In this document: piece by piece, positions 18,216 through 26,875 of the stretch | Layout of the letters: each line of letters starts with the position of its first letter | Position numbering within the stretch: position 1 is the first letter of the stretch | NCBI GenBank assembly: GCA_963740945.1 | Contig: CAVUGE010000018.1 | Location: forward strand, 124,001-188,000 | Direction of reading: 5' to 3' | Length of the DNA stretch: 64,000 bases | DNA from: CAVQBP01 sp963740945 | Lineage (GTDB): Bacteria; Bacteroidota; Ignavibacteria; Ignavibacteriales; Ignavibacteriaceae | Made by a program: the position numbers and the translations under genes | Notes under the pieces: generated by a model | What the model saw: only the letters and a program-made list of their open reading frames with translations | The model's database searches: none | What the model was told of the DNA's origin: nothing

Positions 18216-18932
18216 ATGAAGCAGTTATTTCTCCTATCGATTTTAATCTTATTGAATTCTACCATTAGCTTTTCTCAGGTTAGTGAAAAAGTAAGTTTAG
18301 AAATTAAGTTATTCTTACAGGGATGTTATACAAACGATGCTATGTCTGATAATTTAAATCAAGAAAATTTAATCCCATTATCCCAACCATACAATACAGC
18401 GCCCTGGAAATATAATGGAAAGGAGCATGTTACTAAAATTCCCGAAGGTGTTGTAGATTGGGTACTAGTAGAACTTACTAATGATACGAAAAGGTCGAAA
18501 ATTATTGCGCAAAAGGCCGGCTTTATAAAAACAGACGGAGAAGTTGTTTCTTTAGACGGTAAAAATCCTTTAATTTTTAGTAATATAAAAAATAAAGAGA
18601 GCTACCTGGTAATACATCATAGAAATCATCTTCCGGTGATGAGCAGGAATCCAATTATAATTCAAAATTCTATAGAATATGATTTTACGAATAGTGAAGA
18701 AAAAGCTTACGGCAATTCTTCTTTAACAGATTTAGGAAATGGAATCTTTGGTTTGATATCGGGAGACAGTGATTCCAACGGTCAAATAGACAATCAGGAT
18801 TTTAAAGCTGTGGCTTCCGATCTTTTAAAAGTCGGATATCTTAATACAGATCTCGATATGAACGGAGTAGTAAATATACTGGACTATAAAAAGACCAATA
18901 TAAACATCTCTAAGAAAACTGCATTTCGCTAA
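18216..18932 (+). CDS. Secreted protein with C-terminal dockerin-like calcium repeats
   Basis: The signal peptide MKQLFLLSILILLNSTISFSQ (about residues 1-21) directs export. A central domain (APWKYNG, VVDWVLVELTND, HHRNHLPVMS) is common in secreted Bacteroidota/Ignavibacteria proteins of unknown role. The C-terminus has two EF-hand-like repeats, GDSDSNGQIDNQDF and DLDMNGVVNILDY, spaced as in dockerins. I start at the ATG at 18216 because it gives a clean signal peptide; an in-frame TTG lies three codons upstream. There is no type IX C-terminal domain. The binding partner is unknown. Confidence 0.72.
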   Translation: MKQLFLLSILILLNSTISFSQVSEKVSLEIKLFLQGCYTNDAMSDNLNQENLIPLSQPYNTAPWKYNGKEHVTKIPEGVVDWVLVELTNDTKRSKIIAQKAGFIKTDGEVVSLDGKNPLIFSNIKNKESYLVIHHRNHLPVMSRNPIIIQNSIEYDFTNSEEKAYGNSSLTDLGNGIFGLISGDSDSNGQIDNQDFKAVASDLLKVGYLNTDLDMNGVVNILDYKKTNINISKKTAFR

Positions 18933-18940
18933 AACCAATA

Positions 18941-19141
18941 TTACTCATCACAGGGTCTTGCTTCAATAAAAGCTTCTTCTTCTTCAACTTTAGCTGCAGT
19001 AATAATAATTCTATTTGGACGGCAGCAAATTCTGCAGTCTTCGATAAAATCTTGTTTTCCTTCAACAGTGAGATCAACCCAAACAGTATTTTGTACACCG
19101 CAATACTGACAAGTCCAAACCATATCATCATCGGTATTCAT
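18941..19141 (-). CDS. CPXCG-type cysteine-rich zinc ribbon protein
   Basis: A 66-residue protein with WTCQYCGVQ near residues 9-17 and a second pair in DCRICCRPNRI about 22 residues later. This is the pattern of the small CPXCG zinc-ribbon family, found widely in proteobacteria and Bacteroidota with unknown function. I start at the ATG at 19141, which has GGAG six bases upstream, rather than at an upstream in-frame TTG. It is convergent with the dockerin-like gene, nine bases apart. Confidence 0.8.
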   Translation of the reverse strand: MNTDDDMVWTCQYCGVQNTVWVDLTVEGKQDFIEDCRICCRPNRIIITAAKVEEEEAFIEARPCDE

Positions 19142-19204
19142 TTTATTCTCCAATAATAAAATCTTTTTTACATATTGAAATTTATAATAAAAAAGATATG
19201 AGTC

Positions 19205-19385
19205 AATAGAGAAATAATAAAATTACAAGATTACAAAAATTGAGGATTAGATTACAAGATTACATATTAAGACTATTTCTTTCACGGATGAAATAACTGA
19301 AGAATTACAAAACTACAAGATTGAAAGATTACCCTTTACATTCCTTTTGACGGGCAGGCCTGGCTACACTTATTTCGCCAGGCAG
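19205..19385. repeat. Degenerate ATTACAAGATTACA-rich intergenic repeat
   Basis: The words ATTACAAGATTACA, GATTACAAGATTACA, GAATTACAAAACTACAAGATT and GAAAGATTACC recur between 19218 and 19332. They are followed by a G/C-rich patch with two CAGGC-containing words (GGGCAGGCCTGG, CCAGGCAGGC). No coding potential is evident. This looks like a dispersed intergenic repeat rather than a gene. Confidence 0.5.
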
Positions 19386-19406
19386 GCATGAATGAAAATT
19401 ATATGG

Positions 19407-19904
19407 TTATTTCATATTGACAAATTGTGTTGGGAAATCAAGATCTGCATCTTTAATCATTTTTATAATGGATTGAAGGTCATCTATCTTAGAACCTTGA
19501 ACCCTAACTTGTTCGTCCTGTATCTGTGCATTTACTTTCAGCTTAGAGTCTTTGATCATTTTGGTAATTATTTTTGCATTATCTTTTGAAATTCCACTTT
19601 GAAGGTTTATGAGCTGCTTAATTCTTCCTCCGGCTGCGGTTTCAGATTCTTCTATTTTCAAGGCTTTGATTGAAATCCCTCTCCTAATAAACTTTGTTTG
19701 TAGTATGTCAATACTTGATTTTAAGGAATAATCATCTTTTGTATTTATTGAAATATTTTTTTCTTTTTTATTAAGAATGATTTCAGTCTTTGAATCTTTC
19801 AAATCATATCGCTGATGGATCTCCTTTAAGGCCTGGTTTACTGCATTATCAGCTTCCTGCAAATCTATTTCCGAAACGATATCGAAAGAGTGGTTCTGAG
19901 CCAT
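19407..19904 (-). CDS. yajQ: YajQ-family nucleotide-binding protein
   Basis: A 165-residue member of the YajQ family, soluble proteins with two similar ferredoxin-like domains, some of which bind cyclic di-GMP. The start SFDIVSEIDLQEADNAVNQA and the motif RYDLKDSKTEI are diagnostic, as is the segment RGISIKALKIEE in the middle. GAGG lies five bases upstream of the ATG. Binding of cyclic di-GMP here is inference from the family. Confidence 0.92.
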   Translation of the reverse strand: MAQNHSFDIVSEIDLQEADNAVNQALKEIHQRYDLKDSKTEIILNKKEKNISINTKDDYSLKSSIDILQTKFIRRGISIKALKIEESETAAGGRIKQLINLQSGISKDNAKIITKMIKDSKLKVNAQIQDEQVRVQGSKIDDLQSIIKMIKDADLDFPTQFVNMK

Positions 19905-20043
19905 ATTAACCTCATAAAATATGGAATAATAATTAAAAATTTAAAGGAAAGCTAAGGGAATGCGTAGAATTTGTCAAGAAAAGATTGTTGTCCAAACAAA
20001 TCTCCTTTGTATTTCTCCCTTTGGTAAATACGATTTCGGGATA

Positions 20044-21288
20044 TTACTTCATCAAAATCATTTTCTTGGTATCGATAAATTTGTTTCTAATGTTTAATCG
20101 ATATATATAAATCCCGCTTGCAAGGTTTGATGCATTAAAATTTATTTCATGTGAACCGGCAGTCATTTCCTGATTTACAAGAGTAATGACTTTTTCTCCA
20201 AGTATATTGTATACATCTAAGTCAACCTGACCTGATTCAGCAAGAGTAAAATTAATTTTAGTTGTTGGATTAAAGGGATTAGGATAATTTTGACTTAAAG
20301 AATAATCTTTAGGGGCGATATCATGATGTGCAACGCTAGTCGTTACATTACTAGAATCAGCACCATCTTTTCCGAAAATTTGTGCTTCCCATAGACCGGC
20401 CCATAAATTCTGATTATTGCTAATAAAAGTTAGTTTTATATAACGGGCATTTTTATTTATGGAATTTATAGTCCATTCTTCCGAGGAGGAAGAGTCATTG
20501 ACGATAATATCATTCCATGAACTGGAATCAATGGATGTTGAAATCGAATAATGATAAATTCTCCCGTTATCCCAATTATAAAAAGAGAGTTTAGTTTCAC
20601 TAATATATTTTTGCGAACCCATATCATAGATTAAATAAGCAGGCATCGGTTCGGTTGCCCAACGGGAGTTCTCATCTCCATCATTTGTCCCTTTACCATC
20701 AATGGTTTTTTCCGGTGATGTACTAGTATCACTAGTTGAAGAAGCAGACACACTCTTTACATCTAGTTTAACAATTCCATCACCTATGTGATTGCTTGAA
20801 TTGGTTATGTTAGTGAAGTTAGGCCCGGTTAAAATTGAATTTATTTTTCCCTCAAAACACCAATTAAATGAAGGAGAAAATTTATCAGGATCTATTTTGG
20901 TTTTGATAAGAAATTTAGCGACTCTAGTTTCTTTAGTTGTTACAATTTCGTTTCCCGGCATTGAAGCAAAAGTTAATTTAGTTTTACCATCAATGTTATT
21001 AAAACCTAATCCCACTGAAGGTAAGATATTGTTGAATTCCGATGACCCTTTTATATATGTAAATCCCGACACCGGAATATCATTATCCATGCAAAAGACA
21101 CACTGGTAGGAAGTTAGTTCGAAGCTTGAATCAACACCTTTTATATAAACTTCAAAAGAGATTGAAGAATCATTTAAAACCTGTGTATTTGCTATTCGCA
21201 TTAAATAATTTGGAAGAGAAAAAGCGGACTGATAATTGATTACAATCGATATAATTAAAATAAAAAACCTTTTCATTAACCTACTCAT
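20044..21288 (-). CDS. Secreted protein: cohesin-like domain, F5/8 type C (discoidin) domain, type IX sorting domain
   Basis: The N-terminal signal peptide (about residues 1-24) is followed by a beta-rich domain (about 30-175) of the kind described as cohesin-like. A discoidin/F5/8 type C domain (about 177-310) has SRWATE, LIYDMGSQK and ARYIKLTF. The C-terminus (about 330-414) begins SLSQNYPNPFNPTTKI and ends KKMILMK, the type IX secretion sorting signal. Discoidin modules usually bind glycans. A second ATG four codons in (21276) is an alternative start. No enzymatic domain is visible. Confidence 0.8.
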   Translation of the reverse strand: MSRLMKRFFILIISIVINYQSAFSLPNYLMRIANTQVLNDSSISFEVYIKGVDSSFELTSYQCVFCMDNDIPVSGFTYIKGSSEFNNILPSVGLGFNNIDGKTKLTFASMPGNEIVTTKETRVAKFLIKTKIDPDKFSPSFNWCFEGKINSILTGPNFTNITNSSNHIGDGIVKLDVKSVSASSTSDTSTSPEKTIDGKGTNDGDENSRWATEPMPAYLIYDMGSQKYISETKLSFYNWDNGRIYHYSISTSIDSSSWNDIIVNDSSSSEEWTINSINKNARYIKLTFISNNQNLWAGLWEAQIFGKDGADSSNVTTSVAHHDIAPKDYSLSQNYPNPFNPTTKINFTLAESGQVDLDVYNILGEKVITLVNQEMTAGSHEINFNASNLASGIYIYRLNIRNKFIDTKKMILMK

Positions 21289-21529
21289 TTTTTTATCTTG
21301 ATATAACTCACAATTTATATTTTATTAACAATGATAATACCAAAATAAAATCTTTAATTATGAGCAATAAGAGACAGATGTTGTATATTATCCAACATGT
21401 TTTACCGGAAAATATTACTTATGATTAATTTTATAATTTTTTGAACAGGGGAAAAAATTTAACGGGTAATTTTGGATGAGGAAATAGGTAAAAATGTAAT
21501 TTTAATTGGAAAATATTACCATTTCAAAT

Positions 21530-23650
21530 TCAATGCGGATTATTCTGATTAATTATATAAATAAATTCTATTTCATTCCTAATAGAATTTAGATCGCTAT
21601 CAATTTTTATCCAATCAAAGTTTGCGAATCCTAACCGGACAGCATCTTTTAAATAATTAATAGCAGTCTTTTTTTCACCAATTAACGAATAAAAACAAGC
21701 AGCATTGTATAGCATTAGGGGATCAACCGGATTTAACTTAAGAGCTTTTGTTTCTTCGTTTTTAGCATCATCTAATCTTCCGATACTGAGTAGAACTTTT
21801 GCGTAATAAGTACGAGCTCGAGCATCATTGGGATAATTTAATAAATACTTAGGAAAGATATCACAAAGTTTAATAATTAATTCTTTGAGTTTTTCTTTTT
21901 CTCCTAATTGTTCGTATAACATACGAAGATGCGTATACGCTGTATGGAAATCAGGATTCAGCTTGATGGCTTTTTTATATAAATCTATTGCCTCTATGTT
22001 TCTGGTCATTGAATGATAGATGCGGCCTAAAATCCAATAATTTATAAAATTGGAAGAGTCTAATTCAATGGCTTTATTGATCGCAATTATAGCTTCCTGA
22101 ACAGATTTTTTACAGAAATAAGAGAATCCTAAGGCGGTATATGCTACAGAAAGTGTTGGATCCTGTATAAGAGCCGTGAATGATGATTCAATGGCTTTAT
22201 TAAGCCAAATCTCATTTGAATCAAAATCATAGTACATAGCTGCATAGGCTTCAGCGAGCCCGGCGTGAGCAGAAGCGAACTTTGAATCAATATTGATTGC
22301 TTTTTGAAAGAGCTGCATAGCAAACTCAACGTAACTTTTTGTGCGGCTGTAAAGATAATTCCTAGCTTTCAGATAATAATCATAAGCTTCGGTATTATGA
22401 GTACGGCGTCTGTTAAGGTTATCTTCTTCATTTGGTGTAATATCTACGGAAAGAGCATCTATAATTTGTTTTGAAATTTTTTCTTGAATGTCAAAAATAT
22501 CAGTTAGATTACCCTTATAAGTTTCAGCCCATTTCTGTGTTTCAAGGGAAGAATCTAATATTTGAACTGATATTCTTAATTTGTCTCTAAATTTCCTAAC
22601 GCTTCCTGTAACAACATATGAGGCTTCAAGTTCATTTCCTATGGTTTTGAAATTTAAACTAGAATTTTTATATCTAAAAGAAATAGTTCGAGGTATAACC
22701 CTGATCTTTTTCAGTTTAGTAAGACTAACAATTAATTCTTCCGCCAATCCGTCTGCAAAATAATCTGCATCTTTATCAGGACTAATATTTTCAAAAGGTA
22801 ATACTGCAATTGAATTCTTGTTGATATTCTTTTTACCATAAATAAGCCTGTTATTTTCTATTTCATCAATAATTTCATTAAAATTTTGATATCTGAAATT
22901 CTTATCCTTTTGCAGCGATTTTTTAATAACATTTTCAAAGTAATCAGGGATATCTTTATTGATAGAAAGAATTGGTTCCGGATCTTTATGAAGAATTAAA
23001 TAAATAATAGCTTGTTCATATTCATTCCAGAATGGCAATTTACCAGTGAGCAATTCATATAGTACAACGCCGAATGACCAAATATCTGTTTTATAATTAA
23101 CTTCATCCCCATTCAGCTGCTCGGGGGACATATAAACGGTAGTTCCCATCCGGGTTCCGGCACTGGTTGCATGAATACCATTGCTGATCTTAGCCAACCC
23201 GAAATCCATTATTTTTACCTTCCATTCATCGGTTATCATAATATTTGATGACTTAATATCCCGATGAATAACCCCTTTTTTATGTGCAGTACCTAAACCG
23301 GTGGCAATTTGAACAGCAATATTAGCAGCTTGATCGTAGGAAATATTGCTGTTTTTAATTTTATAATTTAACTGTACACCCTCAATAAATTCCATTACAA
23401 TAAAAAGATTTTCATCATATTCTTCAATTGAGTGAATAATTGAAATATTGGGATGGTTTAATGCGGCAGCAGCTTTAGCTTCTATTAAAAATCGTCTTTT
23501 ATCTATCGATGGAGATGAAAATTGAGGAGGTAAAAATTTTAGGGCGACAAACCTTTCAAGTTTTGTATCGAAGGCTTTAAATACTTTACCCATTCCGCCT
23601 TCGCCGAGTTTTTCCAGTATTCTATAATGAAGTATAGTCTTACCAATCAT
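21530..23650 (-). CDS. Ser/Thr protein kinase with FlgO/TolB-N-like domain and TPR repeats
   Basis: The N-terminal Hanks-type kinase (about residues 1-270) has GEGGMGKVFKA, catalytic Lys in VALKFLPP, HRDIKSSN, DFGLAK and MSPEQL. A central domain begins SIAVLPFENISPDKDADYFADGLAEE (about 285-405), the module found in many adenylate cyclase/TPR and kinase/TPR proteins. At least five TPR-like repeats follow to the C-terminus. No transmembrane helix is obvious, unlike the neighbouring kinase, so it may be cytosolic. It is intact; its targets are unknown. Confidence 0.88.
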   Translation of the reverse strand: MIGKTILHYRILEKLGEGGMGKVFKAFDTKLERFVALKFLPPQFSSPSIDKRRFLIEAKAAAALNHPNISIIHSIEEYDENLFIVMEFIEGVQLNYKIKNSNISYDQAANIAVQIATGLGTAHKKGVIHRDIKSSNIMITDEWKVKIMDFGLAKISNGIHATSAGTRMGTTVYMSPEQLNGDEVNYKTDIWSFGVVLYELLTGKLPFWNEYEQAIIYLILHKDPEPILSINKDIPDYFENVIKKSLQKDKNFRYQNFNEIIDEIENNRLIYGKKNINKNSIAVLPFENISPDKDADYFADGLAEELIVSLTKLKKIRVIPRTISFRYKNSSLNFKTIGNELEASYVVTGSVRKFRDKLRISVQILDSSLETQKWAETYKGNLTDIFDIQEKISKQIIDALSVDITPNEEDNLNRRRTHNTEAYDYYLKARNYLYSRTKSYVEFAMQLFQKAINIDSKFASAHAGLAEAYAAMYYDFDSNEIWLNKAIESSFTALIQDPTLSVAYTALGFSYFCKKSVQEAIIAINKAIELDSSNFINYWILGRIYHSMTRNIEAIDLYKKAIKLNPDFHTAYTHLRMLYEQLGEKEKLKELIIKLCDIFPKYLLNYPNDARARTYYAKVLLSIGRLDDAKNEETKALKLNPVDPLMLYNAACFYSLIGEKKTAINYLKDAVRLGFANFDWIKIDSDLNSIRNEIEFIYIINQNNPH

Positions 23651-24258
23651 TAATTTATCTCAAAATTTTTGGGCTCAGCCTAAGGCGATAAAAAATTCAT
23701 TTTATAAAATAAAGAGGAAAGTGGAAATTTCTGCTTAATGCTGAATAACTTTAAGACAACATAAAGAATTTTATTTTCACCTTCAATGTTGAATCGAAGT
23801 TTTATTGAAAATTTATTTAGACGGCATTTTTTAAGATTAGAATAGCTGTCTAAAAGGAGGTAAAAATAATTCTTTATATCTTCCATCTTTTTACGGTGCA
23901 GCATGCAATAAATTAAAATATAGGTCTATGGATTGAGTTAAGTGGATTTAATAGCCGTTGGATGGTTCTGACTATGTTATTATTTTCCCATTTTCTTTAA
24001 AAAACAGCCTCTCAACTACCGTTTTTTTTACAAACTTAGGGTGAGGCATAGTTAAGTATGGCTAAGAAATTTTCTCTTTAAAAAAGGGTAGTTAGGAGCC
24101 TTTTTTTGAAAATTTTCTACGCTATGCTGTATATAAAAAAAGGAGCTAATTTAGTTTTCATTGTACAAAAATCTTTTATAAAGGATGTCTTATTTACTAA
24201 TTTTTTAAGTTTTTATTTTTGAAATTATAAAACGATTATGTTATAGACTATTATCAAA
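23651..24258. other. Intergenic region between two kinase genes, with a long inverted repeat
   Basis: No convincing gene. The arms CTCAACTACCGTTTTTT (about 24010-24027) and AAAAAAGGGTAGTTAGGAG (about 24080-24098) can pair around a loop of about 50 bases, giving an imperfect, MITE-like foldback. A word close to the 'ATAGCGTAG' core of another repeat in this window occurs inverted at about 24117-24126. A 74-codon minus-strand frame at 23680-23904 has no ribosome-binding site and no recognisable content. Confidence 0.5.
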
Positions 24259-24342
24259 TTATCGCAAAAGAATCATTTTTTTAGTCTGTGTGAAACTGCC
24301 AGTATTTATTTTATAGAAGTAAATTCCGCTCGAAAATGATTA
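24259..24342 (-). pseudogene. Severed C-terminal end of the type IX sorting domain
   Basis: Directly after the TAA that ends the upstream kinase/CBM gene (24340-24342), the same frame continues with FSSGIYFYKI and ends KKMILLR before a second stop at 24259-24261. These residues are the missing end of the sorting domain. The TAA is therefore a nonsense change within a once longer gene. Confidence 0.75.
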
Positions 24343-26634
24343 AGACTTAAAATCTATTTGATGACTTCCAGCCGGTTTTTCTTCATTAACTAAAGTTTCG
24401 ACGTCTCTGCCAAGCATATCATAAACTTTAAGCAAAACATGGCTTCTAACATCTAACTGATAACTAATTGTGGTAACAGGGTTAAATGGATTAGGATAAT
24501 TCTGATGTAGAGAAAATTCAGCCGGAACTTCTTGTGGATCTTCAACAGATACTATTGAACCAAGCTTTACAATTCGTAAATTGTCAAAGTAGTATGTTAT
24601 GGGTAATTTATCTTCGTTATTGCTCAAACCAAACCAGTTTGCAGATCTTCCTTTGTCAGCGCCCGGAGGTGTTGAAAAATCAAAAGAGTATTCCTGCCAT
24701 TTAGTTGTTAAATTTACTTCCATGCCCTGCCATACATTGAAGGAAGAATCTTCTACATCAAAGTTTGCAATAACATTATCCTTATCTGCTTTAGCCCAAA
24801 CAAAATATCTATATTGGGAATTTTCTTCCACAGAAAATGGTTCATTAACAGCTTGAACATCCCATGGATTTGAGCCCAAATCTGTTACTTCAATTTTCAG
24901 AGCATGCTTACCTTCTTTAACGGTATCATCAACTATATTAAATATTCCAGAGGCAGGTGCACTAAGACCTAAATACCAGCCAGCAATATTTCCGCCGGTT
25001 ACTCCAGCAGGAGTTTCCTCAAACCCCTGATTGGTATTAACAGGATCACCATGAGATACAACATCAATGGTAAATTCACCAACATTAATGAGGTTGTTAT
25101 CGACATCTGTTACTGAAAAATTATAATCCAAATGATCACCAAGTGAAAATGGTCCTACCGGAATCCCGTAAATGCCATCTCCTGCGCCCCAATCATTATG
25201 CTGTGCATCATCGGATAGCTGAAGAGAATTTTCCGGACCGCCGTTAAGTGAGAAATTAATATGAACATTATTTATGCCTGTTTCGTCTTTTATATCTCCA
25301 AGAATAGTTTCGACCTTACCGGGTTCGAAATAATACTGATATACGGAACTGTATAATACTGCTGGAGGTGAATTATTGTCATCTGTAATTCCAATAGTGC
25401 CATACCAGATATGAGGAACATTATAAAACTTCTGCCATCGAGCGGAAGAGAAAGCAACAAAAGGTTTATTATTCAAAAGGCACAGGTTAGAAACATAACC
25501 ATCCCACCCTGCATATTTTGTAAATTGAACCGGGCTGCTCCACGTACTTCCATTATCACTGCTGAATAAATACCGTCCATCCGGTGAAATTTGAGTAAGT
25601 TCGATAAGCATAGTGGGTAAAGAGCTAAAGGCAACATTTCCTATATAAGTTAATTGTGTATGTTTTGGCGGTTTAATTATTTTCATTTTATTATTTAATA
25701 AATAATATGCAATAAAAACAAGAAGTAGTATAATCAGAATTGAAGCCGCAATTATATATTCTCTCTTCTTCGTTTTTTTGATCTTTTCATAAGAACTTTT
25801 ATTTATAATAATTGATTCAGAGCTCTCTCTCTTTTCTCTTTTCAGATCAGAAAGCAAATCATCAATATGCTGGTATCTTGTTTCAGGATCTTTATCTAAT
25901 GCCTTATCTATTATTCTTTGAAAACCTTCACTTATACCGGATTTATATCTTGCTATAGGTTCCGGCTGATCATTTATTATTGCATAAAAAAGTGATGCCT
26001 CATGTTCTCCTTTGAACGGATATCTTCTTGTTATCATTTCATAAAGCATTATTCCTACTGACCATATATCTGTCCTCTGATCTACTTTTTCATTCCTGAT
26101 CTGTTCTGGAGACATGTACTTTACTGTACCTAGGGTTGAACCGTCTTTTGTTAGATGTGTCTTTCCTTTAACCCTGGCCAATCCAAAGTCCAGTATCTTT
26201 ACACGTCCTTTTTCATCTATAATTATGTTTTCAGGTTTTATGTCTCTGTGGATTATTCCTTTACTATGTGCTTCATTTAATCCTTCACATACTTGTACTG
26301 AGATATTAATTATTTTTTCAGCTGTCAATTCATCACTATTTAGTAGATCCCTAAGTGTTTTCCCCTCAATATATTCCATTGCTATGAAGCTTCTATTCTC
26401 ATGAGTTCCAACATCATATATTGTAACAATATTTGGATGCGATAATGAGCCCGCAGTCTGTGCTTCTCTCTTAAATCTGGAATTTATATCAGGATCATTA
26501 GTAACATCAGGAGGTAAAAATTTTAGAACAGCTTTCAGATTTATATTTACATCATCAGCTAAGTAGAGTACTCCCATTCCACCTTCGCCGAGTTTTTCAA
26601 TAATTTTATAATGTGATATTATTTTACCAATCAT
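24340..26634 (-). CDS. Chimeric membrane Ser/Thr kinase fused to a carbohydrate-binding, type IX-sorted protein
   Basis: Residues 1-270 form a Hanks kinase (GEGGMGVLYLA, LKFLPPDV, HRDIKPEN, DFGLARV, MSPEQI). A transmembrane helix follows (about 290-312), then KHTQLTYIGNVAF, the usual start of a TolB-like propeller in kinases of this type. Near residues 335-360 it switches to a BNR-like word (SSDNGSTWSSP) and then to a CBM4/9-like domain (about 530-690). It ends in a sorting domain (NYPNPFNPVTTI). A cytosolic kinase and a sorting signal for an exported protein make no topological sense together. I infer gene fusion; a premature stop also truncates the end. Confidence 0.75.
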   Translation of the reverse strand: MIGKIISHYKIIEKLGEGGMGVLYLADDVNINLKAVLKFLPPDVTNDPDINSRFKREAQTAGSLSHPNIVTIYDVGTHENRSFIAMEYIEGKTLRDLLNSDELTAEKIINISVQVCEGLNEAHSKGIIHRDIKPENIIIDEKGRVKILDFGLARVKGKTHLTKDGSTLGTVKYMSPEQIRNEKVDQRTDIWSVGIMLYEMITRRYPFKGEHEASLFYAIINDQPEPIARYKSGISEGFQRIIDKALDKDPETRYQHIDDLLSDLKREKRESSESIIINKSSYEKIKKTKKREYIIAASILIILLLVFIAYYLLNNKMKIIKPPKHTQLTYIGNVAFSSLPTMLIELTQISPDGRYLFSSDNGSTWSSPVQFTKYAGWDGYVSNLCLLNNKPFVAFSSARWQKFYNVPHIWYGTIGITDDNNSPPAVLYSSVYQYYFEPGKVETILGDIKDETGINNVHINFSLNGGPENSLQLSDDAQHNDWGAGDGIYGIPVGPFSLGDHLDYNFSVTDVDNNLINVGEFTIDVVSHGDPVNTNQGFEETPAGVTGGNIAGWYLGLSAPASGIFNIVDDTVKEGKHALKIEVTDLGSNPWDVQAVNEPFSVEENSQYRYFVWAKADKDNVIANFDVEDSSFNVWQGMEVNLTTKWQEYSFDFSTPPGADKGRSANWFGLSNNEDKLPITYYFDNLRIVKLGSIVSVEDPQEVPAEFSLHQNYPNPFNPVTTISYQLDVRSHVLLKVYDMLGRDVETLVNEEKPAGSHQIDFKS

Positions 26635-26645
26635 AAATAAGAGTA

Positions 26646-26729
26646 CTAATTTTTATGGCTACGGCGGACAGGTCCACCTTCGCTGAGTTTATCGATAATT
26701 TTATAATGAGATATAAGTTTACCAATCAT
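26646..26729 (-). pseudogene. Fragment of a Ser/Thr kinase N-terminus
   Basis: Begins MIGKLISHYKIIDKLSEGG, closely matching the first 19 residues of the adjacent kinase (MIGKIISHYKIIEKLGEGG), then runs into unrelated sequence and stops after 27 residues. It lies 12 bases upstream of the intact start at 26634. It is a leftover of a tandem duplication or of the recombination that built the chimera. Confidence 0.75.
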
Positions 26730-26875
26730 AAAGTATCCATTAAATTTCGAAGTTAACAAATGGATTTACAGGAAGGTTTATAAAAGTGAGGCTTTTAACT
26801 CTATATAAAGATATAGAGAAAGCCCCACATTGATACTATGCTAAGTGTCCCCTTATTAAATTAGAATCGAAATCT

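Noticed and set aside
23680..23904. A 74-codon minus-strand frame upstream of the kinase/TPR gene
   Set aside because: It has no ribosome-binding site and an AT-driven lysine/phenylalanine-rich composition; there is no evidence it is translated.
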